DNA of 64,000 nucleotides from Panax quinquefolius (GCA_020205615.1 CM035156.1:16457128-16521127); one strand, 5' to 3'; shown: positions 24,088 to 40,848, counted from the first letter of the stretch. Notes: generated by a model from the sequence alone, not told the origin. Numbers and translations are program-made.

Positions 24088-25270
24088 TGAAACTGCAGTG
24101 ATCTATGGGTTTAAGCCTTTGGGCCGGAGGTTTTACATACCCAATCTTTCTGTCTGCTGAACTATAATTTGCATGTTTATTTGATTAGTACTCATAAATT
24201 GAATGGTCCGCATTAAAATGAGCTTATTTTGTAGCTCGCCTTGTTTTGGTTAGTGGTTACAAATCTTAAAAATGATTTTAATAATTTTATTAATGGCTAG
24301 CCCAAATTGAATTTGCCGTAAATAAGACAAAAATTATTATTCAGAAGCATAACTGAATGTATAGTTTATAAATTAAAAAGTCTTGATTTAAAAAAATTAT
24401 ACAAATTAATTAAATTTTGACAAATAAATTAAATCTAGTAGTATTGTTGAGCTTGTTTTGCATAACAAAATAAAATTGTAAGTCGATACAAATTTACTTT
24501 TGATTTTGTGTGAAATTCTTTTGCTAAGGTAACCTGTTGAATATATTTATTTGATCTGACAGAAGGATGAAGTCTTTTGCTGCTTGAAATTGAACAATTT
24601 TATTGAGTTAATTAGTAAAATTATGAAATTTATTTAGTTTGGACTAAAGTATTTCTTGGCATACCGTGGAGACGTGCCTCTGCTTCATGATTTGCAAAGC
24701 TTTTTAGTTTGCCTTTTGTGCTTAGCAATGAATTCTTATTCATGTTAGCCGGAAATATTGCTGCAAATGGGGGTAAAACGAGCAGATTAGGAGGTTTGTT
24801 TAGTCAATCTTTTTGTTGGTTTCTAACAGGTTGAAAACTAGTACCAACTGAACTAAATAAAGGTGTCGGTGTGAGGACTTAGAAAGACTGTTTGTGAAAT
24901 TTTCGGAGCTTGTCTCGTGATTTTTACCTTTTAATTTTTGCGAGTTTTCCACGTAAAATTTGATATGTTGTGTTTGATTTAATTCGCGTACTATTATTTT
25001 ACACACTTTGATATTAATTTGGCGGAATTGGATTATATTTGTTTAGCTTACTTTTTTTTTAAATTTAATTTATCATACACGGTTCTAGTTGACACGGGTA
25101 AATGCTCTCTATTACAGTTTACAATCACAAATTCCAGTACAGTGGATAGATACAATCTGAACTATCAGATACTGATCTATTTTATGAAGAAAATCAGGAG
25201 AGAAAGGAAAAGGAAAAAGTGAGGGAAAGAAATGCTTGAACATGGTTTATTTCTCATGATTGATGTGGTT
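24088..25270. other. Spacer between the element and the peroxidase gene
   Basis: L12 upstream flank, AT-rich spacer and the presumed 3' UTR of the peroxidase gene. No gene recognised. Confidence 0.45.
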
Positions 25271-28086
<2,816 letters not shown>

Positions 28087-31000
28087 TCAAATTGATCCAT
28101 ATGTCCTTCCACTTGTACGCGATGTTCCTTGAGTAGAAGCAGGCTGGCGTTCCCATGAGGCTTGATTGGCAAAAGGACTATTAGGTTCTTCTGGCAGTAT
28201 GTAACCGTGACCTGGTCCACTAACCTACATTTTTATAATCCAAATAGAACAAATCATCAAGTCTGGATCAGGACTTGCGAAGAGGCAAATGAACCTTAAG
28301 AAGTCAAAACCAGCAGTTGGCACAACTTTAAGAAATAAAAGTTGCACAACTTTCTTCATTCCATTACCAATTTAAACCCCAATACTTTGATTAATATGTA
28401 ATCCCCCGACCCCTTCTTTTTTTGGACACAAATATCCTCCGCTACACTTTTCACCTAGTTTTCCCCGAAACACATTTAGTGACGAAAGAAATTAGATTTA
28501 GTGACAATACATTGTTTTTTGCTAATAATTGTGTCGCTAGTGTCGTCATTAAACCATTATGTTTGTCGCTAAATAAGTATTGGGGGAAATTGTGTGAAAA
28601 GTGTGGTGGTGGGGATCCTCATCCCTCTTTATATTCTGTAGCACAGAGAAGTTCTGTGAAATTCAAAATCTTTCCCTAAAGCTAATCACACTTGTCCCAA
28701 CATATAAAAGCTCCTTGGTGGTTATGAAATTGAGAATAAACCAACAAGTGAACCTCCATAGTTTATGGGAAATTTTTTTACACTTTTATAACAAAATTCC
28801 AGAGTTCTTTAGGCATGCATAATATTGAGTGTCAGTCAGACTGCTAATAATGGTTACATCTGTGACATAGATAACATAAGTTCAAACTTCGGACAAATTC
28901 ATTTGCCAAAACAAAATCCTAATCTTTCTTCTAACACCAACTTAAGAATCTACTGAACCAAATATCTACACTCAGCTTTAAAGCTCATCAAACTCCAAGA
29001 AATAAGTGGTGGTGAAGTTTACTTACAGTTTCCAAACATGCAGATAAAAGCGTCATGCCTGGCAATGCATCAATCCCACGCTGCATGTAGTATACTGTAG
29101 TTAGTAATTGTGCCAAAAAGACTGACAACTATTTAGTACTAGTAGGCAAAAGAAGATACCAGGTTTTCAACTCGGGTCTTGTAAACAAACCCCCCACAAC
29201 AGAACAGAGTTGAGATGACAATGAATCTGCTCAGTGTCAATTTATTGAAATGAATAAGTCAAAGTAAACTGAGAGGTAGACAAAGAAAAGACATAATGAC
29301 GAGTACAGAGACCATTGCAGCACGAAGTTGCGTAAAACTTCACATGCATTTATTCATACTCAATATTACAGATTCCAGCAGCGAGTTGGTAAATAATACC
29401 AACAGCATTAGCATATGACATGCATAAGATAACATCACATATATTTTAGACACATACATATAATCACTTGAAAACAATTGCAAGAAGAAAATTTCAAACT
29501 TGGCATACATGCAAGATAGCACTCCGAAAACAGCCCATCCCTTTGCACCATCTCCCCCTTCAACCTGTCTATATTCTGCGAAATTTCAAGTATGCAACAG
29601 GTTACTGCAAATGGTGACTTAGCATACAAAAATCATCAATCAGAAAGGGAAATGATGCTAAGCAAGATAACAGTATATAATTGACTCTATTTAACCTATA
29701 ATTTGCAATACCCCAGTCCCACATTGAAACATGTGGGAATTTGTCTGTATATAAATACTTAGCTGCTATCAGCCTATCATTAATATCTTCAATCACGATC
29801 TTTTGGGTAAGCCTGTGCTGGGCTAAGATGACCCAAGAAGATACTATTGAACTAGTGGTTTAAGGCCTTGTTTAGATGGATTTGATTCGATTCGGACTTG
29901 GGATTTGACCTGAGATTTGTTCCGAACTCTGGATTTGACCCGGGTCATTACATAATCAGCAGTAACCGAACCAATCTCATTTTCTTTTATACACCAATAT
30001 CCAAATTTATACACCAATATGGAAAAAAATATCATATTCCTTAGAAGATACTAATAGGCCACAGCGGATTAAGAGGCAATTGGCTACCAGATACCAGGTA
30101 AAGCCTTGTTCATAATTTCAGGGAATCAATTGAAATCTACAAGAATGTAGCTTGAGCGGAAAGTGTGCTCTATCAAGTAAAGGAGACAAATGGGATTGTA
30201 GCCCAAAGGGTCTGAACAAAAAATATTTTCCTTCATTATACTTTTTGCACTCCTTTGTGACTTTGTTGACCTTATATGGTATTTGATCATTCCATCAGTC
30301 CAGTCTGGCCCATCCCAGCTTTTTATGTCCTTACCATATTTCTTTTCCTCTGACGAAAATAAAAATTTCAAGGTTTCATTTCATAGTAGGTTCCAATAAA
30401 AATCTACATACCACATTATCACACAACAAGTATCAGTAAATAGATATACAATCCATGTTCTACAAATAACCCGGACAATGCATTCATAACTGGATTGTGT
30501 AACTGCATTTGCCATTCAACATTATCTTTACCCATTTCATTGTGAAGGATAATTCTTTATCTCTTTCCTTAAAACATTAGCAGTATTCCCGGTCATCCAT
30601 TACTTTTACGATTCTAATAAAGATAATGCAAGCAAGGAAAGTAAAAAGAGGATTTTCACACTAACCATTTACCCAGTATGTGACTTTGCATTATTGTGTT
30701 TGCACATATATGCTTTTGTTTTGTGCGACAATGTGTGTATATGAGTGTGTGTTTGTGTGATAGAGAGATAGAGTAGGTAGGTATATGATTCTAACCACAC
30801 ATCTTTGCAAGAGTGAACTGAACGGGCTCATAACTCTCTACCGGGATATTAATCTCAACTTCATAAGGTGTATCACGGGCCTTCTCACCTGACATTAAAA
30901 TTGGAAATTCAGAATATTATTTTTCTGGAGTATGAAAATTCTTTGCATCGCTAAAAATGGTGGGTAAACATGCATGTAGAAACTCATCTTACAAAAGAAA

Positions 31001-34000
31001 TATATAAGTCCATACATCTCCAATCCACAATCAACATTGAGGGTGATAAAGTTGATGATGGACTCCCAGACACTGCTGAACCTGATAACCTAACCTCTAA
31101 ACCTTGCTCTGGGGAAATCTATAAAATAGAAGTAGAAAGTTACGGTTCAAAATAAAACTATCAAATAACACACGATATTTATATCGATATGCAGATATCG
31201 GTCAACTACCTTAATGATCGGCTTACCCACTAGACTGGAAAGTGAAGAAATTGCGGTCATATAAAGAAATACACGAGTCTGTTCAGTTTTAAAGCTGCAA
31301 TATGCAAACATTTGACTTTCACTATTGTGCTCAGAAATAATTTGAAATACCATAATAGATGTCATTTCTGAAGAAACTTGATGCTGTGCCATATTTTAGG
31401 CTTAGACAATGACAAAGAATGAGATAAGAAGAATGGAGGAGCTTCGGAAATACATGAAAATATTTAACAGGGATTCAAACATTATATATAAGCCAAGAGT
31501 AAGCTTCGAAGTTTATTAACTGAACATAAGATAAAAAAATCCAAATGTGACTGTTCTAATTTACACAAGGATGATCCCTGAATGCTAAGAATGTAGGCAA
31601 ATAAATTGAAGTGTTTTCTACAATCAAATGCCTTCGCAAAGGTATTGAATTCAAGAACTGAATGATTGTTTTCTCTTCAGGAAAAATGTGAGAGTTAGAT
31701 AGAGACACCCAATTTCTAAACAATAGATTAAAACTTAGAGATCTTCTTTTAGATAAAAGAAACATAATAATAAATAATGTCAATTTAGAGATTTTCAAAT
31801 TTTATCCATCCCTAGGCAATTCATAACACAATAAGATAAAATGAGACCCAATTTATTTTCAAACTATCCACAGCCTCCTTTAAGTAACATTCACGATACT
31901 TAGGTAACCCATACTTGTCCCCATCCTCATTATCCATCCATCCACATTTTGGTAGGATGTATATTCTCTATACATCTAAGCAAATATGATACTACATGAA
32001 TGTCTGCGCTCATGTGCGTCTGTGCGGTGGGGTAAGGGGTAGGGACTAGGGCATATTAAATCTTGAGAAACCTGATACTACAGCCATTTGAAAATGACAG
32101 CACCAACTAAAAAAAAAAGGGAAGAACTATTGAAATAATTACATTCATAATATCTTTTAGAAAAAGAATATAAATAGTGACCAAATTTTACCAAAGAGAT
32201 CTATTTCAAGTGACCAAGTTTTTACCAAAGAGCTTTAGCCCACGTGGTATTAGTACCTCCTTTATGTGGGAGTAGTCATGGTTTAAGTCTTAATGAAGGC
32301 ATTATTTGATCAATTGATCTTGTCACAGAGGAAAAAGGAAAAAAGATATTGTAGCTGATACTGCCTTATTTCCTTGTAGGGTTTGAAGTTATGCTCCCTT
32401 CTACCCTCTGTCAAAGTAATAAAATTCAATCCTAAGAGACATTAAGTCAGTTTGGGAAATGAAGCAAAATAATCTTTAATTTCTGATAACAGAAACCAGA
32501 GAAAAAGAAGAAAATTGGTGTAGGGAATTAATAACAAATATTCTGACCTGAATTCATTGTTAGATTTTTCAAACCCTAGTTGGGTCATGCCATTGTAAAC
32601 CTACAATATTCATAAGAAGCAATTTTATCATATAAATATAAATGTGTGTTTCCAATTTTAGTGAGAATGACTGCATTTCTTACGAGTTCCCAAGACCGAG
32701 GATGGAAACCAACTGTGAAGCCTTCAAACACTCGCAGTCCTTGTTTCTCACATGGAATGGCAAGTTCAACAAGAACTCTACATTCAACAATAGAAAAAAC
32801 ACAAAACTTAAGAACTGGAAAAATAAAATCACAACAAATTACAAAATTAGGCATAAAAGCTACAATATATATGATCAAGATAGAAAACTTATCCGAAGAA
32901 ATTTGTAGCTGACACCAACACTGTACTTAATTAGCCAATTAGGTTTCATCTAACAATATACTTTCTATGTTTTATGTTTTTCGTTTTTGTTTGACTAGTG
33001 TCATATCAGTCTATTCTTTAAGGCCCAGTTGCACAAAGTTCACATAGGTGATACTACAAATATAGTATAAAGTCAAAACCGCTCATTGGGATGTCAAAAC
33101 TTTTTCTTTCTGGCAGGGGAGTAAATCTTTTCTGTAAAATTTAACTGGGAGTCCGCAAGAGCAATCTGATACGTAAAGTATGGTAATAAATAATCCAAAA
33201 CATAACTATTTGATCATTAATTAATGCAAAACATGTTGATCAGGGGTTTTATGCTAGAAAACCTGCAAGTTGTATCGTAGGAAACGTTGCATATACATCC
33301 AAGTCCACCTGAGATGGAATAAAAAGAATCAATAGGTAAAAAGATATGAAGATAATCTGAAGTGTGTTGATGGTTTTGTTAGCACTCCTATTAAAATTTT
33401 ATAATCTCATCATGATACCACAGCATTTCTGCATTTTTTTATATAAAAAAAATCACAAAGATATAGTTAAAATAATTGTTCAGATTAACGGATATAGACA
33501 TATTCAAACCAGGTCATATTAATTTCTTTAAATATATATTTCAATGTTTTTCAGGTAAAATAAATACATATGAGTGTAAAGATTCTAACTAAAAAATAAG
33601 GATAACACGTACCTTTACATTGACCATTTGGGCAATCTCCACATATGATATTTACCTAAAAAGAAACAAAAAAAAAACTACCAAAGTTAGAAAGATATAG
33701 CAAAATAATGTTTAACGCCCAAAATTGCAACATTTCCAATGTGTAACACTTCAACTCCCTCACCATACCTTAACGCTCAAAAGTAAAGTAAATAAATTGT
33801 GAGTTCGCAGAATCAGTTTATTGATTTTTGGAACTGAGTGTATAGCTCAATAGAAAATTAAAAGAGGAAGTTTACTTGAACTAACCTGAGCTGTACGACC
33901 CCTTTTGTCAAAACTTTGTTCACAGTTCATCAGGTCACCATCGTAAAATTCCTGAATGTGTATAGAATCTGAGTATTAGAATTTACAAGTTCCCCAATAG

Positions 34001-36551
34001 ATCCTTGTCAGGAAAGGAAAAAAAGGTTCTAACACAGGTAACATCAAGCAACGATCTACAGAAATCACTAGGAAAGTTTTACAATAATTTTTTAGCAATT
34101 ACATAAGAATTTATTAGTTATGGTTCAATTCTGTTGCAATAACAGGTAACACGGCAACTTTCCACCTTTCACAAGGAAATGTGATGTAAATGCAACAATG
34201 ACCTACTTTGGCTTCATATATAAAATTCAGATAAATAGGATCACCAATTACATCTTACTTGCACAAAATTAAAGCGTCCTGAACCAGCAATAAAATAGTT
34301 GAACTTATCAAATCTGCCAAAATCAACATATCCCTGCAATTCATAGTCATGTAAGTATACAATAAGAGTTGCATTGAATGAAATTTGATTAAAATGAAAG
34401 TGAAACATCATTGATTTGACCAACTAAATATTTAAAAGTGTTTACAGAATCAATATCATTCTAGAGCTGGATATATGGGTTCTGCATGGAGATTTTTTTT
34501 AACTTCTGTCACTTGTATTTGTGGAATCCAATCAGTATATGGCATGACCAACTGCAGCTATAAAATTTGGTAAAGAGTGACCAATGCAGTATGGATATTC
34601 TTGATATTGCAATTCTTCCCACACTGACAGCAATTCCCCCTCGGCTGTAATGTAAATTATTGATTTACTTCCAATACCCATATTACATTTCAACATTTTC
34701 CATGTTATACTCGTGCATTTGTTCTATGCACCAAGAGCCATGTAGTCAACATCAAATAAGCTCAATAAAATTGTCCACTTGTTTGCCGGTGCATAAACAC
34801 AACATAAGTTAGGTACAAAATGGCAAGAACCTAACCAAACTAAAACTTAATCACTCTAAATATCATTCTGTTGGCTTTGTAAGTGGGAAGTTTCCATCAT
34901 AACCACAGTCGCTTGGCTACAACCACTAAGGTCTAAGCTAGAATGCACTGTTCACCGAGCTGTAAAATAAGCAGTGATGTTTACCATGACTTGACCAATT
35001 GTTCAAAATAAAAATAAATAAATAAATATAGAAAGTTTGTGGGTTCCAAAGAATTAACGGGAATTGACAATAAGATGCTTCAAATGTTTGTAAACAAAAA
35101 AAAAAGAGCTCACAACAAGCCAGCAACATTTCTCCACCCAAATTCTATAAGTGTAATATATGAACTTTCATTCCCTCCAACCGTGTTGGTTAGTTTTTAA
35201 GTCGGTGGAGAAATGTACCCTGTGGGTATGAGATGAATTTACACAAAGAAACATGAATATTTCAACACATAGATGGAATTGCAAAGTAAAAGGAGAACAT
35301 TACATTATAAACTACGGTATACAATGAACGAAAAAAGAACAAGGTATATATGCACACACGCCCATGTCTACTCATTTTTAGTAAAAGCAAAAGTGCATTG
35401 TTGAAAATGACTACCATTCGTGATCTACTCTCCACATCTTTACAAAACCGAATCACCGTGTCCGCGTCCTGCAATGATTTGTAAAATGTCATGATACATA
35501 TGAGGCTTGCAAATGAGAGCATATACTGATATACAACATCGTTCCTTTAGGTAATAGTGATCATCCATATCATGTGAGACATTACCTTTCCATCAAGCTC
35601 AAAAGGATGTCCAATCCAGCTACTCTACTCGACAGCTTAAGAGAAAACAATCTTATCGACTGTTGATCTATAGTAATCGTGAAGAATGAACAATGACCAA
35701 ACTAAGCTCCATTTTGTTCAAGGAAAAAATGAATAGAGCTAAACAATAACAGCTTAAAAACAACTTTTTTCGCTGAAAGAACATTATTCATTTTATCTAT
35801 GTTCATTTACTATTTCCTAAAGGTAAAAATATAGTAGTTCCACCGGAGGCATCCAAATATTAATGCTACGTTTGGATTGAAGGAATGGAATGAAAAGTGG
35901 AATGATTCATTCCATTCTAGTTGGAATGAGTTATTCCATATGTTCTTCCTCCCCCAAGGAACCAAACACAATTTTTTTCATTCTAATCGCAATCAAACAC
36001 AATTTTTTTCATTCCATATAAATGAGTCATTCAATTCCCACCTTCATTACTCCAATCCAAACGTAGCATAAGGGTGTAGACTGCACATAATTGAGTTTGA
36101 ACCTCAAGATAAAAACAATGTTGAGAAGGATCCACACAGTTATAATTCATATAACAATTCTATATTCATGAATTCTTAATTCATTAATACGTTTTTTAAG
36201 TGAAATTATCTTACTAAAGAGTTCCCAAGGGGTGACAGGGTGAATTATGACGCAATTAACTCCTCTTGCGAAACAGTATCAAAAAAATTGAATTGTATAG
36301 GATACAAAATCATAAATGTGACTGGAGTTGTCAAGAACGTAGCAACTAGTACTTGGTACAACAACTGAATCAGCTCCGGGTGATTGGTAAAGAGAAACTG
36401 GCAAAAATTAATCAGAAAGATTGACGAGTTACACATAGTAATCAACAATTTATACAACACTTGAAACAAATCCAGGTAAAAATAATTTACCTGTGAGGGT
36501 AGCTAAAAGGAAAACATGATATAGAGTAGAGGCATCAAACGGGTCTTTCAT
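28087..36551 (-). CDS. Conserved plant single-pass membrane protein with cysteine-rich lumenal region (function unknown)
   Basis: Seventeen exons, 5' to 3': 36491-36551, 36306-36397, 35586-35624, 35415-35468, 34259-34333, 33886-33951, 33613-33655, 33263-33308, 32684-32777, 32548-32600, 31210-31294, 31016-31118, 30796-30888, 29509-29575, 29160-29226, 29027-29080 and 28087-28224. Phases fit throughout, giving 409 aa. An N-terminal hydrophobic stretch (about 8-23) looks like a signal sequence. Residues about 107-160 are cysteine-rich (NCEQSFDKRG, IICGDCPNGQCKGG, GCICNVSYDTTC), reminiscent of lumenal receptor or ATG27/MRH-like domains, which I cannot confirm. A transmembrane helix spans about 314-338 (GWAVFGVLSCIFIVISTLF). 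The cytosolic tail ends TYGSI, a possible YxxI sorting motif. A type I secretory-pathway protein is inferred. An upstream ATG at 36672 could join in frame by a 64-nt intron, adding 20 residues. Introns hold a Harbinger-like MITE, a foldback element and a solo TRIM LTR. Confidence 0.85.
28424..28628. mobile_element. Foldback MITE-like insert in the last intron of the membrane-protein gene
   Basis: Left end has ACACTTTTCACCTAGTTTTCCCC-like bases and the inverted right end ACACTTTTCACACAATTTCCCC-like bases. Both arms also carry a GTGAC/GTCGC-type repeat (TTTAGTGACGAAA, TTTGTCGCTAAA). The match is moderate and no target duplication is defined. Confidence 0.45.
29704..29952 (+). mobile_element. 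Solo LTR of a TRIM family, intron 13 of the membrane-protein gene
   Basis: Begins TGCAATACCCCAGTCCCACA and ends TTTGACCCGGGTCATTACA. It aligns along its full length with the LTRs of the element at 40107-40848, here in plus orientation: shared blocks include AGATGACCCAAGAAGATACT-like and GGATTTGATTCGATTCGGAC. Flanks TAATT and TAATC suggest a 5-bp target duplication with one mismatch. No internal region follows, so it is a solo LTR. Confidence 0.75.
35864..36068. mobile_element. PIF/Harbinger (Tourist-like) MITE in intron 2 of the membrane-protein gene
   Basis: A 205-bp element with inverted ends TGCTACGTTTGGATTG and CAATCCAAACGTAGCA and TAA target duplications at 35861-35863 and 36069-36071. 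The interior is rich in GGAATGA/TCATTCC words that fold back. Non-coding. Confidence 0.85.
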
Positions 36552-36672
36552 ATTCCAAATTTCATCAACAATTGAGCACTGCGAGAAAGTAAGCGTTCGA
36601 CGAAATTGAAATCGCAGAATACGCGCAAGAGGAGTTGAGTACCTGAGACTGAGGAGAATGCCTGCCTGGCAT

Positions 36673-37519
36673 AATATTATTCAGGAACTTCGTTTTTTTC
36701 TTTTTTAAGAGCTCGTTAAAAAAATTAAACCTTTTCACTTGTGGAGGCGTGGAGCTATTAGCTATATAAATGAAAATAAAATCCTACAAATATTTGAGAT
36801 AGAATTTGCACGATATTGATAGGCATGTAATTAAGATTTGTTTTTTTTAATCAATATTTTTTATTTATATATAAAAGCAAGTAAGATAACATATAAATTA
36901 ATTTTAATTTAATTATTCGAGTTAAATTAGTAATTAAAATAAAAAAAGTTACATTAATAAATTTTTTTTAATTAAGACTTGCATCCTCCTAATAATTTTT
37001 TTAATTGAGACTTTAGTCCTCCTATATTCAACTATATAAAATCTTTTTGAGTTATATATATATGTAGTACATTTTTTATCTTTAAAGTTATCAAAATTGT
37101 TTATTCCAAACTTTGATTTATTTTTTATTATGGTATCTTTTAAATTTTGAATATCATTTGGATAAAAAAGATAAAAATTGAAGAAAGATATATATATATA
37201 TATATGTATAATTACATAATAAAATTTATGAAGAATCAAAATTATTTAGTATAATTACCATTAAAAATAATAATTTGTATGAATAATTTATATGTTATTC
37301 ACCTAAATAATCAAATATTATTATTTATAATATAATCAATTGTTAATAAACAAAGGGAAAGTTGAGGGAAGTGTACAGTTGCAAAAACAGACATATACAA
37401 CTATACAAGTGACAACTCTCACTAAGCCAGATATGTTCATAGAACATCACTCCGATCCAAATTTCGTAGTCATAAAATGCCGATACATCAGAAGTTGATT
37501 CATCACTCAAACCCTAACA
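36673..37519. other. Divergent spacer between the membrane-protein and glycosyltransferase genes
   Basis: A roughly 0.85-kb AT-rich intergenic region that should carry both promoters, with a (TA)n run at about 37190-37206. No coding content. Confidence 0.55.
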
Positions 37520-38037
37520 ATGGCGAAGCAATCGGCGGGAATTGCCTTTTCATTATTGCAAAAGCGCTGGCTGTTAGGCCTCTTACTCATGTTATCAATC
37601 ACCGCCGCCTTTGCATTCATCATCAGAGCTGTCATAGATTCTTCTTGCGAGCGCCACTTCGAAGTTATTGCCGACAAGCGCTTCCAATCGGCGCTGGCGC
37701 CGCCGGCGCTAATCGGAGCCGCTCAGAATCCGTTGAGTTTCATGAAGTATAAGCTTGTTCTTCTTGTTTCGCACGAACTTTCTCTTTCTGGTATATACTT
37801 TAATTTCCTGTGCTAAATCCAAATTATTGTTTTACTTTGTAATGGACTTCTGGTTCTTTTTTTTCTTTGTTTATTTGAATGAAAGATTTAGTTGCAAATT
37901 TTTTTGGAGTTTTTAGAGAGTGTTACTTGATATGACTGAACATTAATCGACCTTTCTGCTGCACTTCACCAATCTCACTTCTATATGTCTGAATGTGTAC
38001 ATCTCTGTGGGTGTTTGATCAGTTCTGAATGTATGGA

Positions 38038-38040
<3 letters not shown>

Positions 38041-38076
<36 letters not shown>

Positions 38077-38495
38077 ATATGAAAATGATCGGGTGTTTTA
38101 GATCAGTTCAATAGAAACAAATTTCTTTTATGTGGTAGCTATGCTTTTGACTTAATTATATCCTAATTATGTGATGGTATGTATATATATATATATAAAA
38201 TAATATATTATATATATATATATATATATCCTTATATTCCATTTCTATATATTTTCTTATAAATAGAAATAATGTGAAGAAAATATAATATAAATTCTAT
38301 TTTTTAGAGCCTGTCCAAGCAAAATATAGGCAACATATCCTTATAATATTTATTATTGTTTTTAATGATTAATAAGTAGTATATATATACGAGAATAATT
38401 AGGATAATCAAGTAATTAAGTATTTTACCAAAATCATCAAGAAAAACTCCAATTTTGGATGATGAAAAATATATATATATATATATATATTCAAA
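38041..38495. repeat. (TA)n tracts and a repeated 19-bp word in GT intron 1
   Basis: Three long TA runs (about 38041-38080, 38181-38230 and 38468-38490). The word TAGAGCCTGTCCAAGCAAAA occurs at about 38307 and again at about 38520, suggesting ends or a duplication of an unidentified insert. Confidence 0.6.
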
Positions 38496-40106
38496 AATTT
38501 CTGAGTGAAGAAACTATTTTAGAGCCTGTCCAAGCAAAAATATGATTTGAGGTGAAAAAAAAAAAAAAAGAAGTATATGATTTGAAAGGAAAAAAGAGAG
38601 GAAAAGAATGTTTTGAATGGGAATACGTTTCAATGATACAGTTTACTGTTCTTTTAGCTATGGACATCCATTGTTTTGATAGCTGCTTCATTGACCGATT
38701 ATGTTTGAACACGTGCAATTAGAGGGATACACATTACAGATTTTGCGGAGAGTATGGATTAGAGCATTGGCTAGTTTAGAGTTGGCGTAGTTTAATGTAA
38801 ACAAACATTTTACGTTTTGTAGATACATAGTAGTTCCGTTTGCTACACAAGCTCATATATATCCTAATCCATTTAAACACAACTTGACAAAATAGAAGCT
38901 TGTCGTAATAGAGATGGATCAGATGCATGATTCCTCAATGACAGTCTGAAATTGCTTTATAAGTCGATTAACTCATTTATTTGGCAGCTTTCTTGGTGCC
39001 AAGTAGGAATTCAGTTTGACCGACTGATGTAATCCTACATTTCCATTTATTTTTCGAGTTATTTTGAGAGTGGGCAATGACATTTACAGAAATGGTAAGC
39101 TCAGATAGTTTGTAATTCATAATAGGAATTTTCTTAAACCATTATGGATGTAGAAAATGTCAAAAACTTCATAATAATATGTATATATATCATGTTGATT
39201 CTATCAATTTTAAATTTTGTTGCATGGAAATTCAGTCGAGTGCTTTGAATGACTATGAATTCATACATCTTTTTGTACTATGCGGTATCCTTCCCTGTAG
39301 TCCAATCACTTTTTGAGTTTATATTTTTATTCTGTTTAACTTGCTGCATCTGACACGACAAAAAATGTTTGGGGATGCAGCAAAATTATGTAATTTTGGA
39401 AGTTGAATGAGTACAAGTGCAGGACAATGTCTGGACTCAGTCTGGAATGCGGATGGCATTTTAAGAGTGCAGTTAATTTAAATTTTTTATCAATTTTTTT
39501 ATCTTTTATTGTTGTGAAAAGAAATACAAGTACTTAAATTAGCATCAAACATTATACTATATACTTTAGACACTTTCTTGCGCCGACACTTGATTATCTG
39601 AGAAAAAAGAAAGTAGAAACAAAACAAAGCACCATGATGCTGCTTTCAATCTTTTATTTTGAATTTGCTATCCTTTTATGCTTTTCTTATTATCTAAGAA
39701 ACAAGGCTTGTATTGTTTTCTATACGAAGTTTTCAAGGTTTTATCCTTTATTTTCTTTAGGTGAACCATTGCTGCTTATGGAACTAGCTTTTCTGTTAAG
39801 AGGCGTTGGCTGTGAGGTCTGTTGGATAACGAACCAGAAACCATCAGAGACAGATCAGGTGATATACAGTTTGGAGAACAAGATGCTGGATCGAGGTGTA
39901 CAGGTTGTAAAGTTTCTGTTTTAACAATCTTATGCTATACATGCATGTTACCTGGCTTTTGGCTTGTCTACTATACTTAAAATTATTTCAAGTTTCAATG
40001 TTCTATATATGAATAACATTAACATAGAGATCCATAAAAGTTTAGCCCTAAGGGATCTGTGGTTCTTGTAGCCTTACTATACTTTGCAGGTGTTGAAGTT
40101 GCCCCC

Positions 40107-40848
40107 TCAAACAAACCGGGTCAAATCCCGAGTCCGGAATAAATCTTGGGTCAAATTCCAAGTCCGAATCGAATCAAATCCATCAAAATAAGGTCTTAAA
40201 CCACTGACCCAGTAGTATCTTTTTGGGTCATCATAACCCAACTCACCACAGGCTCAACCAAATGGTCATGATTGAATGTACTATTGGTAGTAATTTATTT
40301 CCTTATGTACATACAAATTTTTCCCATATCTTTCAATGTGGGACTGAGGTGGGACTGAGGTGTTACAAACTTCCTGACTTAAATTTCTGACGTCTCCGTC
40401 AGAACCAATCACACACACGGTCCACAAATCTTTGCCTCTCTAGCCATTGTGGGATAATACTGACTGATTTCGTGTCCCCATCTTCGGACCTCCCTCTATC
40501 CATTGTGGAATAATACCACCGGCCTTCGTGTCCCCCCACCCCGACAACCCGATCGGATGACCCGACCCGAGCTTTTGAGAGTCGGCTCTGATACCATATA
40601 AAACAACCTGGGTCAAATCCTGAGTCCGGAACAAATCTCGAGTCAAATTCCAAGTCCGAGTCAAATCAAATCCATCAAAATAAGGCCTTAAATCACTGAC
40701 CCAATAGTATATCCTTGGGTCATCTTAACCCACCACACCACATGCTCACCCAAAAGGTTGTGACTGAAGATACTATTGGTAGTAACTTAATTCCTTATAT
40801 ACAAACAAACTTTTTCCATTTCTTTCGATGTGGAACCGATGTGTTACA
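40107..40848 (-). mobile_element. TRIM (terminal-repeat retrotransposon in miniature), GT intron 2
   Basis: Two direct LTRs, 40107-40367 and 40597-40848, lie on the minus strand around a roughly 230-bp internal region. Each LTR begins TGTAACAC on the minus strand. The primer-binding site at 40581-40596 reads TGGTATCAGAGCCGAC, complementary to the 3' end of plant initiator Met tRNA and directly abutting the 5' LTR. CCCCC at 40102-40106 and 40849-40853 is a plausible 5-bp target duplication. No coding capacity. A 10-bp unit (GGGACTGAGG) is doubled in the 3' LTR only. Confidence 0.85.

Noticed and set aside
36551..36673. Upstream ATG at 36672 as the start of the membrane-protein gene
   Set aside because: It needs a 64-nt intron and puts 20 extra residues before the signal sequence; the ATG at 36551 gives a direct signal-sequence start, so it is kept only as an alternative.
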